Positions 9,766 to 19,567 of a DNA stretch of 64,000 bases are shown piece by piece. A program made the position numbers and the translations under genes. Every line of letters begins with the position of its first letter. The stretch's first letter is position 1. Origin of the DNA: Aurantiochytrium sp. KH105 (Eukaryota; Sar; Bigyra; Thraustochytrida; Thraustochytriidae); assembly GCA_003116975.1 (NCBI GenBank), contig BGKB01000003.1, forward strand, positions 248,001 to 312,000. Reading direction: 5' to 3'. The notes beneath the pieces were generated by a model. The model ran no database searches and was not told the DNA's origin. It was given only the letters and a program-made list of their open reading frames with translations.

Positions 9766-10552
9766 ATGCCGACCACTACGACGACCCCCGCGTCGAGGCG
9801 ACGAAGAGTGCAGGTACGTTTGCATGGATGGGCAAGGGCTAGGCCAGGTCCAGGCTGAGGCGTGATCGTTCGATCAACGAATGCAGGTTAATTTTTGCAG
9901 GAGTGTGGTGCAAAACGCTGACGAGCAAAGTGATGCATCTGGCCAACGAATTTGTCAACAGACACTGGACCATTTGGACGACGCAGAGATGAACGACGTC
10001 GTAAACAGGATGTTCGGAACCGTCGACGATGACCAACTGAGCGAGCTGATGCCCTGGAGAGATGTATGGCAATGTGATGGATCGCGTACAGAGAGTCGAA
10101 TGCCTCGGCCGCCTTCGTTCACGCCCTTGATGGGCGGCGGCGTTCAACGAAGCGCGCTCAAGTCAAGAACCAACAATCACTATCAAGCTGAATCTCTCCT
10201 TAACACACCCATGGACAAGCGTTCTGCTACTTCGAGCAAGCTCGGAAGCTTGTATGATCCTGTATTCAACCCAAGTAGCTATCATCTAGATGTTGCTCAA
10301 AGCAGCGTGACCACGCATAGATAGCATACGTCGTGCTGCAATGACACATCTCTTTCAGTTTATATGGCTGAGCTCATGAAAATGGATGGCTACCCCCGCG
10401 ATTTAATAAAAACGCTCCTCGCGAGAAATGAAGACCTTCTTTTTGTTGTTAGTATCGCCTCCCACTCATTGTTTGATCTTGTCGACCCTTCGTGCACACT
10501 CGATCTGACCCTTAGAAGAGTGAACCGCCCGCGGTTGCTTGCAGAGGGATGA
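9766..10552 (+). CDS. Candidate three-exon gene, unknown product
   Basis: Inferred from splice-like signals. Exon 1 is 9766-9813 (MPTTTTTPASRRRRVQ) and ends CAG before GTACGT. The first intron would be 9814-9886, 73 bases, ending ATGCAG. Exon 2 from 9887 is open to a stop at 10324. Alternatively it splices at a GTAGCT donor at 10275 to an acceptor CTCTTTCAG ending at 10358, an 84-base intron. The third exon then reads IYMAELMKMDGYP and stops at 10552. The phases are consistent and give about 209 residues. The middle part is acidic (LDHLDDAEMNDVV, TVDDDQLSELM). I recognise no domain. Competing acceptors exist, including one 14 bases further on that reads a different frame for about 30 codons, so the gene model is tentative. 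It converges with the RADX-like gene. Confidence 0.35.
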
Positions 10553-10873
10553 AGACCACCATTCGTCAGTCAGCACTTGCCGCTTCTTCCTCATTTGGCT
10601 TGCGTACCATTTTCTGGCTCTCCAGGCTAATGAACCGAGAGCCACGTTGTTGCAGACTACACTGCCGTTTTCATTTTCGTTACTCCATCCGCGTTCGATT
10701 AAGAAGCGTTGTTGCTCGACATCAAAGTTAGCGCGGCCTCGGATAGACCTACCCTTGTAGCAGCAGATGCCACAGTGCCCTCAGCTTCCGGAAGAAGAGC
10801 AGCCGCAGTTGATGCGCGAGTACTATCGCTGGCGTCATCAGCATCATCATCATCGTCATTGCTGTCATCACGC
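10553..10873. other. Short spacer between convergent genes
   Basis: Nothing recognised. Short frames here would extend the upstream spliced candidate if further introns exist: a pyrimidine-rich CCTTAG occurs near 10513-10518 and CTTGCAG near 10539-10545. Confidence 0.35.
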
Positions 10874-13615
10874 TCATTTTTCAGCAGCAGCAGAAGCAGC
10901 AGCAAGAGGAGAGGAGGAGGAGACCGCTTCCGTTGTTGACGTCCGAGCCCGGCGTGTGCCATCTTGAGGAGCGGGATAGAAGCGGGTGTCAACCTCGCCC
11001 ATGACCTCGAACTCAATCTCATAAAAGGAAATCTTGTGCGCTTGGACCCAGAGCTCACACTCTTGAGTTACATGCTCGTTGATGACCTGGTCGAGGTCGA
11101 CGGTGACTAAGCGTTGCTGGAAACACTCCAAAGCGAAGTTAGCATTGGTCATCTCGGCGCGGGTCGGACATGGCGTGAGAATTGGATTGCGCTTCATCAC
11201 GGCCTCCAGCGATTCTCCTTTGTCGGCGTCAGCCTCCGTCCCGAGCATGATAGAAAGGAAGATCATTCCTGATCTTCGCAATAGCTGCATGTCGGCAGAT
11301 TGGACGACACCATGAATACGCAGGTGGCGCGTCTCGCCCACAAGCATGCTGTTATAAAAGTCCGTCGTTTGCAAGTCCGCTACAGTTGTAAAAGTCATGG
11401 GCTCGAAGCGCGTCCTAAGAGAATGCATGTTCGGGCTGTAGAGGAGCGACACTGTCGTGCGTTCTTTGATGTCGAGCTCCTGAGATGGGTTCTTGAGAAA
11501 GATGAAGTCATTAGGGGCCTGTGGCACAAAAACGTCCGCATTATCCTTTTCAACCTCGATGTTGACGGTGCGACGAATACGTTTCTGCCGTCGGTGAGAA
11601 GTAAATCCAGCTTGCGTTGCAATTTTGGGCATCATTGGATCATACATGATTGCAGTATCGGCAAGGGCGGGCAGCCATTTTTGCATGCTTCCGCGCAATC
11701 GCTTGGTCGTTTCTGGCAGCAGGCGCGCCAACTTGACGGCACCGGGATGGCCATGCAAAATGTCCTTTGCTTTGGTCTTTTTTTCATCCTTGGATCCTTT
11801 CTTGCCGCGATTTTGGCTACCTCCAGCGTTGTCTTCGGCAAGGGCAGAAGACGCTCGGGTGAGAAAATACGTAGAGTCTTTGGTTGAGCGCACACAGAGT
11901 GAGATGGGGTGCAAGCTCGACACAAATTGAGCACAAATGTGCACGCGAGTTGCCACCATCCAAGCGCCAGCGACGATGCTCATAAAGCTATCGGGGTCCG
12001 AGTTGGCGTACATTTGCATGACAAGTTCCTGACTGCTGTCTGGATCTGCGAGCTTGATCCAGCGATACTCGAATCTTGCTCCACGTGGTAAACAGAGAAT
12101 CTCGCGACGGCCCACAAAGGAAACGAGGCCCGAGACGGTGACGGGTCTCAGCTTTGCAGGTGAAGCGAGGTACTCGCCCGCAAGGTGATGGATCTTCTCG
12201 ACGGACGCCCAAGATGTGTCATCATGCATCGTGATTTCCTCAAGTTGCACAAGTTTGCATGCGTCGGCGGCGTCTATGGCAGTTGCAGGCACTATAAAAG
12301 GTTGAGCAAGCATCTCTTTGAGGCTCTTGGCCGGGGCAGGACCGGAAAGCTCAAGAGAAACTTCATACTTGGGAAAGAGATAATTTCGGGTCTGGTCCTT
12401 GGGCCCCTTGTAGCGTTTCAAGCGCGCTTTCGAAATGAACACGATTTCACCAGGCTGCACCGTACTATGCACGAGACGGCAAAGTTCATTCCAGCAAGTG
12501 ACGCGAATGGTGCCAGTTCCGTCGGAGAGATCGAAGGAGAAGTGTGCCCAGCTCCGCGAACGCGAGTTGTTCGTGGCATTGACTTGAATTGCAGACTTTG
12601 CCGTGACAAGACCAATGATAGGTGCCTCGATTGTGGTGCCCTTGACCGTGCCCGATGCCAGAGTCGCTGATGTTTCTTGAATGTCCTTGATACCTCCTTC
12701 GAGCCTCGAGCGGAGCGTACCGGGGTCCGCGTGGAACCGCTCAGCCATCTTTGCGGACATTTTGGTCAGCAGCTTGGGTTCCGGGGTCCATGAATTGTCG
12801 ACAAATATACTAGGCCCCACAGGCGAGCGAAGAACTTCTCGCCAGCCCTCAATGGTGTTATCGCGGATGCCGTGGCCGTCGCTTGGGTCGCGAATGAGGT
12901 GCTGGCACAGGATGCCATCGAGACAAGAGTATGGCATGGGCATGGAGAGCGCACTGTTGGGGCAATCGTCGGAAGACGCGGAAAGGTAAAAGTTCCTTCC
13001 CGGTACGAGAGGTCGCCGCCAAAAGGCCTCCGTCTCAATTTTCTCCTTTGCGGCCTCGTCTGCGGCGAGCAGATTAGGGTGGTAATGAATGCCCATAGTG
13101 GTGGCGAGCCTAGTCTTGGAATTGAAGGATGTGTTAAAGTTTGACACAATCTCCACGCGATGGCTCTCAACATGCGCCTGCATGAGAACGGGCACGCGCA
13201 CGTGGTTGATGATAATGTGTTTCCATGAGCTGCATTCGATATGGGCGAGAAGGTTGAAGAAGCCGGCGCGAACGAACTTGTTCAGCCTTGGGTGCAAGAC
13301 GACGCGTGCACGTTGCAGGCCATCGCTGACAACAAGATCAAACATTTCCGTCTCCTTGTACCCTTGACCCTCGAGCGAGAATTTGAGGTGTTTTGTGAGC
13401 TCCTCGTTGTCAGGAACATAGCGAAAGATGCCAATAATTTGGACGCTGCTCTCCGTAGAGAGCCGTCCAAGCGAATCTGGCGGGATATCATCACTGGTGA
13501 ACGTGCTGGCTAGAGACTCGATGCTCATGTATCGTAGGCCGCCGTACATGTGCGACTCGTAACGCGACAGGGGCTGCAGCGTGTTACGGATGGGTCCGGT
13601 CGAGAGGGATGCCAT
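10874..13615 (-). CDS. RADX-like RPA-related OB-fold protein
   Basis: A 913-residue protein resembling RADX, a vertebrate RPA-related single-strand DNA binding protein that restrains RAD51 at replication forks. Three OB-fold-like regions can be placed. The first, at about 55-160, contains DLVVSDGLQRARVVLHP and a following LNKFV. The second, at about 332-425, contains SDGTGTIRVTCWNELC then a GEIVFISKARLKRY strand. The third, at about 488-565, contains PVTVSGLVSFVGRRE, EYRWIKLADP and a strand ending VATRVHI. The SFVGR...YRWI pattern is what I associate with RADX rather than RPA1. There is no RPA-type C-terminal zinc finger. Residues 618-700 form a lysine-rich insertion. The C-terminus is a Ser/Ala low-complexity tail. 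A more general RPA1-like single-strand DNA binding protein is the alternative. The expected location is the nucleus. Confidence 0.62.
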   Translation of the reverse strand: MASLSTGPIRNTLQPLSRYESHMYGGLRYMSIESLASTFTSDDIPPDSLGRLSTESSVQIIGIFRYVPDNEELTKHLKFSLEGQGYKETEMFDLVVSDGLQRARVVLHPRLNKFVRAGFFNLLAHIECSSWKHIIINHVRVPVLMQAHVESHRVEIVSNFNTSFNSKTRLATTMGIHYHPNLLAADEAAKEKIETEAFWRRPLVPGRNFYLSASSDDCPNSALSMPMPYSCLDGILCQHLIRDPSDGHGIRDNTIEGWREVLRSPVGPSIFVDNSWTPEPKLLTKMSAKMAERFHADPGTLRSRLEGGIKDIQETSATLASGTVKGTTIEAPIIGLVTAKSAIQVNATNNSRSRSWAHFSFDLSDGTGTIRVTCWNELCRLVHSTVQPGEIVFISKARLKRYKGPKDQTRNYLFPKYEVSLELSGPAPAKSLKEMLAQPFIVPATAIDAADACKLVQLEEITMHDDTSWASVEKIHHLAGEYLASPAKLRPVTVSGLVSFVGRREILCLPRGARFEYRWIKLADPDSSQELVMQMYANSDPDSFMSIVAGAWMVATRVHICAQFVSSLHPISLCVRSTKDSTYFLTRASSALAEDNAGGSQNRGKKGSKDEKKTKAKDILHGHPGAVKLARLLPETTKRLRGSMQKWLPALADTAIMYDPMMPKIATQAGFTSHRRQKRIRRTVNIEVEKDNADVFVPQAPNDFIFLKNPSQELDIKERTTVSLLYSPNMHSLRTRFEPMTFTTVADLQTTDFYNSMLVGETRHLRIHGVVQSADMQLLRRSGMIFLSIMLGTEADADKGESLEAVMKRNPILTPCPTRAEMTNANFALECFQQRLVTVDLDQVINEHVTQECELWVQAHKISFYEIEFEVMGEVDTRFYPAPQDGTRRARTSTTEAVSSSSPLAAASAAAEK

Positions 13616-14328
13616 CTTGGCTGGCTAAATGTACGTGGACGTTCACGCCGGGCAAGGCCACCTTGTCGTCCTTCTTCCCCTTCTCGGCCTCGACACGCTC
13701 CCTCACGGTCGTCGCTTGCGGCCCGGCGTACACCGCGAGCTCGCGCGTGTGCGCCGCGCAGCACACGTTTGTTGGATCAACGTCGTTAGGTTTTTAACTG
13801 CTGGCTTTGGTCGAAACGAGGGATTTACTACTAGAAAAAAAAACGAGGATTGCTTGACAGTGAAGCGCATAGCAAAACGAGGAGCGCAAGCAGACGCGCA
13901 AATCGAGGTGCGCATCGAAACGAGTATCGCAAAGAGAATGAAACGAGATTCTTCAAAACGAAAAACATTGATACTAGAGTTCGCCAATGGAACAAATCAA
14001 TTCACCTTGCTTTTCGCCATACATGAAAAACTTATCTAGGACAAAAGAGTTCGGGCGCGAGGAGCGAGACCGCTGCACTTGATTGATTTGCAAAGAGCCG
14101 AGAGATACATGACGTTTGTCGAATGTCATGCATTTTGTGACTCTTGCGTCAACGAACGCGCAGACTTGCAGGGTAACTTGAATGAGAATGGTGAGAAGAA
14201 CATTTAGAAGGAGGAGACGAGCCAATCTCTGTGAGCACACACGCAAAATATATACTTTTCATGAATGATGTCGTTTCGTCCTTTTCTTCAGCTTGCTTGA
14301 TGCGTAAGACCACACCACAATTTTAGGA
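13616..14328. other. Spacer between RADX-like and STING-like genes
   Basis: About 710 bases, AT-richer, no convincing gene. A minus-strand frame at 13974-14246 would encode 90 residues with a hydrophobic N-terminus (RLLLLNVLLTILIQVTLQV), but nothing else supports it. The RADX-like promoter and the STING-like 3' end must lie here. Confidence 0.4.
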
Positions 14329-15588
14329 TCATGATGCTGATGATGACACATGCTCAATGATGGTAGCCTTGAGCTCGTCGTCGATCACGGGAACAGATGG
14401 GAGGGAAATGATACGAACCCTCCCGACCGTCTTAGGATTGGAAGCGCAAAGCCGAAAAAGCTCATTGGAAAAGTCGCGCACCTCACGCACAATGTCGACC
14501 GTGGGCGGAGGTGCAATGGCGCTCTTGTCGTCAAGAAAAGACAAGGATTTTGACACAAGATTAGAAAGACCAGCCACTGTTGGCTCAAAGCCCTCGGCTT
14601 GATGGACTCCTTCTCCAGCAAATGTTGCTTCGCCACGCTCCTCGAGATCGCGCTTGCGGTCCCAGCATGAGCTAATGATCGTGGGCAAGTCGAACATGAG
14701 GTCGCACGATCGGGACGTTTCATCGTGGTCCCAAAAGTAGAGGAACATGGGGCGATGACCTTCCGGGCCAGCCTTGGGTAGGCCCATGCGAACTGCTTTC
14801 GAGCGTGTGGCCGCAGAAAGTGCACCCTTGAGGTCAGTACCATCAAGCACGCGAGGAATCAGAACGTTAAGCACCGATGACTTGAGTTCGTATTGCTCAA
14901 ATTCGCCGCGTCGCTTTTCCATATCGACGGGTGTCGGATCATTCGGCTCCGCTGCCAAGCAGCTGACAGTGGGGACGACGAAGTTAAAAAAGTATGACAT
15001 GGCCATGCCGCGACCCGGGGAGGAGAGCGCGAGCGCAAGGCGGCGCTTCGTGTCGAGAAGCTCGGTTTCGGAATCGGCGCCGATAAAAAAGAACTTTTCG
15101 AGGAAAAAGAGCGCGCCGATCGAGACGAGGCCCATGGCGAACTCCTCGTGCAGCGAGCCTTCGTCTTCAGTCCAGATGGCGACGCCCGCGGCGATGAGTA
15201 TGCCGGAAACGAGAACGCGGACGAGGTCTTTGCTTCGCTGGAGACCGCGGCCCAAGAGCAATGACCATCCAAAAATCACAGCGGGCGTAATACCTGCAGA
15301 CACAAAGAGCACCGACGTAAATCCCTGCGCGCTGAGTTCGTCCTCCTTGACCTCGCGCAGGAAGGCCATGCCCCCGACAAGGAGTGCCACGAAAAAGAGC
15401 ACGTGCAGGCCGTCGCGGAAGTCCTTTCGAGGCGGCGCGAGCTCTGGCTCGAGGGTCTCGCGCACCTCGAACACGCGCTCGGCAAAACCATTTTCCCTTG
15501 CGCTCGCCACGGCGCTCTCACTCCACGCCCACGCGTCCTGGGCCTCCTGCGCGTCGGGCCCGCTCGTGGGCGCGACCTCGCCGCCCAT
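14329..15588 (-). CDS. STING-like four-helix membrane protein with cyclic-dinucleotide-type domain
   Basis: A 419-residue protein with the architecture of animal STING. After a 55-residue acidic N-terminus come four predicted membrane helices, at about 61-77, 90-112, 123-139 and 150-169. A cytosolic domain follows. GRGMAMSYFFNF at 192-203 matches the conserved GLAWSYYIGY segment of human STING: Ser198 aligns with Ser162, and Phe203 with the base-stacking Tyr167. VLNVLIPRV at 239-247 matches the central strand. Arg279 in GHRPMFLYFW fits Arg238. CDLMFDLP at 295-302 aligns without gaps with CVLEYATP, so Pro302 equals Pro264. VREVRDFSNELFRL at 367-380 then GRVRIISL at 389-396 fit the final helix and strand. 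Serine-to-Cys spacing is 97, against 95 in human. There is no C-terminal tail, and an insertion of roughly 45 residues lies near 312-360. An in-frame TAG 15 bases upstream fixes the start. The alignment is from memory, not a search. Confidence 0.75.
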   Translation of the reverse strand: MGGEVAPTSGPDAQEAQDAWAWSESAVASARENGFAERVFEVRETLEPELAPPRKDFRDGLHVLFFVALLVGGMAFLREVKEDELSAQGFTSVLFVSAGITPAVIFGWSLLLGRGLQRSKDLVRVLVSGILIAAGVAIWTEDEGSLHEEFAMGLVSIGALFFLEKFFFIGADSETELLDTKRRLALALSSPGRGMAMSYFFNFVVPTVSCLAAEPNDPTPVDMEKRRGEFEQYELKSSVLNVLIPRVLDGTDLKGALSAATRSKAVRMGLPKAGPEGHRPMFLYFWDHDETSRSCDLMFDLPTIISSCWDRKRDLEERGEATFAGEGVHQAEGFEPTVAGLSNLVSKSLSFLDDKSAIAPPPTVDIVREVRDFSNELFRLCASNPKTVGRVRIISLPSVPVIDDELKATIIEHVSSSAS

Positions 15589-16551
<963 letters not shown>

Positions 16552-17259
16552 TCATGGCTCGTCCTCGTAGTCGTCGCGGTCCACGTCACTCGACTCGGGC
16601 TCGAAGTCCCTAAGTGTGGTGTCGTAGACGACGTCGTCGATGAAGAGCTCGAATTCGAGCATGTTGCAAAAGACGGACTCGAGCCGGTTAACCTCGGCCT
16701 GGGAGATGCCCGAGACTTTGGCCCACCAGTCGGTGCTCATGACTTGGTCCTCGCTCCACTTGACGGCGACCAGGTAGCCGGCCATGAGAATCCGGTGGAC
16801 GTTTTTCTGGTTGACGCCAAAGTCAGGGTGCATCTCTTCGAGGTGGCGCAGGTAGATGATGGTCATGACAGCTGCCCGCACACCTGCGGACTCGCGCCCT
16901 CCGGCATGCCGGCGCCAGACGTTGACGTAGCGGCTGAGCCTGCACATGTAGTCCTCGACGGAGATCCCGGGGATCTTGCCCTTGCTGAAGGGGTCTTCCT
17001 CGTTGTCGTGCCCCTCGGCCTCGATCCTGAGCTCGAGCTCGCGCGCGATGTTGCTGATGATGCTCAGGCCCTCCTCATTGAGCGCGTTCGACTCTCGCAG
17101 CGCGGCGCCGCGGGACTCGTCGACGTCGCTCACGCCGGACTCCTCGCTCTGCGCCGAGGCCGCGCGCTCGGGCCTGCTGGCCGCCGCCTTGCGCAGCAGC
17201 GCGCCCCCCTTCGCAGACAGCCTCCTGCTCAGCCTTGCGCCCGCGTCCGCGAGCCCCAT
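16552..17259 (-). CDS. PHO80/U-type cyclin, copy 1
   Basis: A 235-residue cyclin of the PHO80/CYCU type. I chose the start MGLADAGARLSRR at 17259 because the paralogue at 25712-26419 begins MGLGKEAAKLGRR and is exactly the same length; the longer frame upstream is repeat-derived. The diagnostic motif is IPGISVEDYMCRLSRYVNVW at about 95-114, followed by the helix with AAVMTIIYLRHLE and the LMAGYLVAVKWSED helix. These are the conserved cyclin-box helices of the PHO80 family, which binds PHO85-like or CDK5-like kinases in phosphate, cell-cycle or stress signalling. The N-terminus is basic and Ser-rich and the C-terminus is acidic. A (TTGGC)n/(CTTG)n tract lies 33-120 bases upstream of the start. 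Confidence 0.88.
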   Translation of the reverse strand: MGLADAGARLSRRLSAKGGALLRKAAASRPERAASAQSEESGVSDVDESRGAALRESNALNEEGLSIISNIARELELRIEAEGHDNEEDPFSKGKIPGISVEDYMCRLSRYVNVWRRHAGGRESAGVRAAVMTIIYLRHLEEMHPDFGVNQKNVHRILMAGYLVAVKWSEDQVMSTDWWAKVSGISQAEVNRLESVFCNMLEFELFIDDVVYDTTLRDFEPESSDVDRDDYEDEP

Positions 17260-17291
17260 CTTCGCCGCTCCCGCTCCTCGGCCTGGCCGGC

Positions 17292-17380
17292 TGGCTTGGC
17301 TTGGCTTGGCGTGGCTTGGCTTGGCTTGGCTTGCGAGCTTGCTTGCGAGCTTGCTTGCGAGCTTGCTTGCGAGCTTGCTA
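17292..17380. repeat. (TTGGC)n and (CTTGCTTGCGAG)n tandem repeats
   Basis: About seven TTGGC-type units with one variant are followed by about four copies of a 12-base CTTGCTTGCGAG unit. On the sense strand of the adjacent cyclin gene these read as GCCAA and CTCGCAAGCAAG repeats immediately upstream of the start. Confidence 0.9.
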
Positions 17381-19028
17381 GCCTGCCTCAGTTGCGAGTT
17401 TGCGCGTCTGCCTCGCGCCGCGGCCGCGGACCGCCGGGTCCCTCGAGGTGCGATTCGCGGCGCGTCGACGCCTGTGATCAGAGAGGGAGAGAGGGGCGTC
17501 TCACTGGCATGGAAGGAAGGAGGGAGGGGGAGGAGGACGCACGATGACGAGGCCGACTTTACTGCGAACTTACAGAACCTGGAGAAGGTGTCATAGCGCA
17601 TGGCATCGGAGAACTTGGGCAACGTGAGACATAGGCCTAACACAAAAGATAGATGACAGGGGATGACACGAACGGCACGGAGCAGCCAGGCAGGGCACGG
17701 AGCAGGGAGGGATGATTGGTTGATCGATTTTGATAGATAGATAGATTGATTGATTGATTGACGATAATCGACTGATGGCAGCCGGGGCGAGGGGAAACGG
17801 CGAAGAAAGGGAGAAACGAACTTGAAGGCCGGCGGGCTGCATGTGGAGGCCGGGTCGGCCGGCTGCGGCTTGTTCCTCCTCGGCATCATGGCTGATGCAG
17901 GTGGGTCGGTCGGCGTGCCGCATCACTTGCAGGTAGGCTAGTGTAGGGAGCGGAATCGAGGGACTATGTTAGTTAGTTGCTCGAGTACGAGTTCGGCCCA
18001 TTGGGACCATCTCAAAGAAACTGCTCCGCATCCTTCTCATCCTCATCCTCCCCTTCAACACCATCCTCATCCCCATCCCCATCCCCATCCTCCTCGTCGT
18101 CGTCCTCGTCGTCGCCTGCCAGTTGTGGAAGGCGATGAGTCCGTCCAGCCCTGCCGCGACTCGGACGAGGTTGGTTACGTGTTCTAGAAGTGGTTACGCG
18201 CCCCTTTAGGCTTCCTCCCTTCCTGGGCTGCGCCCGCACCAGCGTGCACCATCCCCTTCACCATCACCATCATCACCATCATCATCTCCTCCACGATCGA
18301 CCAAGAAAGCGCGTCTGCCCGGCGCTGCGCCTGCTCCTGCATCTCGCAGCAGCGACTGCGACCTCCTGCGAAGCCCGGCCGTGACGCTCGCATCGCGGGC
18401 GACGCAGCGCAAGGCAGCACGCGCGACGGCGAGCGAGCTCGAGGAAGCCTTGCTTGCCAGCCGCGGCGTGCCATCTGGCTGGCTGCTCTGTTACCCGCCC
18501 CAAGCCAGCCGAGCTGCCAGTGCTGGCAGGCTGCAGCTGCTCGCTTGCGACTGCGCAGCGCGGCGCGATTACGCTGCACGCGCTCGCTCGCGACGGCGAC
18601 GCGAGCGTCGACGGAGTCGGAGTCGGAGACGGGGACGGAGACGGGGTCCGCGAGACGCAGCGTGCGCAGCTGCAGCCATGGCAGCTTGCGCGCGGGGATT
18701 GTGATGCGCTCCAGGAGGGGGAGGCCCGGACGGCGGGGTCAAGCAGCTTATGGCATGGCGCGGCAGGGCAGGGGGCGATTTGCGAAGGAGCTGGCTTGAG
18801 GAGAGAGCCCTGCCGCGTTCGGGCGGCGAGCTCGATAGCTAGCTAGCTCTGCTCCGCCAGTCGCTCGGCAGGGCAGGAGTCGGCCGCCCAGTCGCGGCGA
18901 GAACGAGACGAGAGGAGAGGAGCTTGCATGCATCGTGACAAGCAGGGTGTGTGCGCGCGTCGCACACGCCCCCGGGGAGGCCGAGGCTGCAGGACGAGCA
19001 GCGCCGCAGGGCTCGGGGGATCGAGCGA

Positions 19029-19076
19029 GTCGCGTCGCGTCGCGTCGCGGTGCGATGCGATGCGATGCGATGCGAG
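19029..19076. repeat. GCGTC then GCGAT pentanucleotide repeats
   Basis: About three GCGTC units then about five GCGAT units. A similar GCGTC/GCGAG/GCGAT composite recurs at 26686-26752 upstream of the second cyclin gene and, more weakly, near 27150-27185. Confidence 0.85.
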
Positions 19077-19567
19077 CGAGGCGTGGCCGCGAAAGAGAAC
19101 CTTCGAGCTGTTCTTGGCTTCATTGTTGCTGTTGTTATTTTTTCTTCTTACTTTCTCGCCCCGCATCTTGGGCTCCTCCCGCGATGTTCCAAGAAGTTGC
19201 ACGCGCGGCGCCGCGCTGCACGTGCCGGGTCCGTGGCCGAGAGGCACCGGAGCAAATTGGCAGGTCTTGGTGGCCGGGTTGGCCGGCGGAGAATCTCGGC
19301 ACCATCGAGCAAGGAAGGAGGGTCCGCGGTTGGCAAAGTAGGCCTTGGGCCAGCCAGCCTCTTCGGCCAGCTGCGACCGCCATCTCTGCATGAATAATAA
19401 ATGGGACGTTGAAGCTTTTACAGCTAGTCCTTTGTGATCGATCAATGCATCATTCATTTCTTGCTTGCTGTAATCTTCATTTCTACACGTATTCTTTACG
19501 CTCGGACTCGGCCTCGGCCTGGGCTAGGCTATACATGAATCTATCCATCACGAACCCTTTTTGTCGT

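Larger units (their letters stand above)
17260..19567. other. Gene-poor, repeat-rich spacer
   Basis: A 2.3 kb stretch without a recognisable gene. It contains the repeat tract at 17292-17380, ATTG/ATAG units near 17730-17760, a CATCCC/CTCGTC pyrimidine-rich stretch at about 18028-18112, CATCAT units near 18255-18290, and GCGTC/GCGAT repeats at 19029-19076. Open frames through it are Arg/Ala/His low complexity on both strands. Confidence 0.55.

Noticed and set aside
18184-19457. Several overlapping frames of 100-200 codons on both strands
   Set aside because: All are Arg/Ala/Ser-rich products of GC-rich simple-sequence DNA, with no agreement on one strand or frame.
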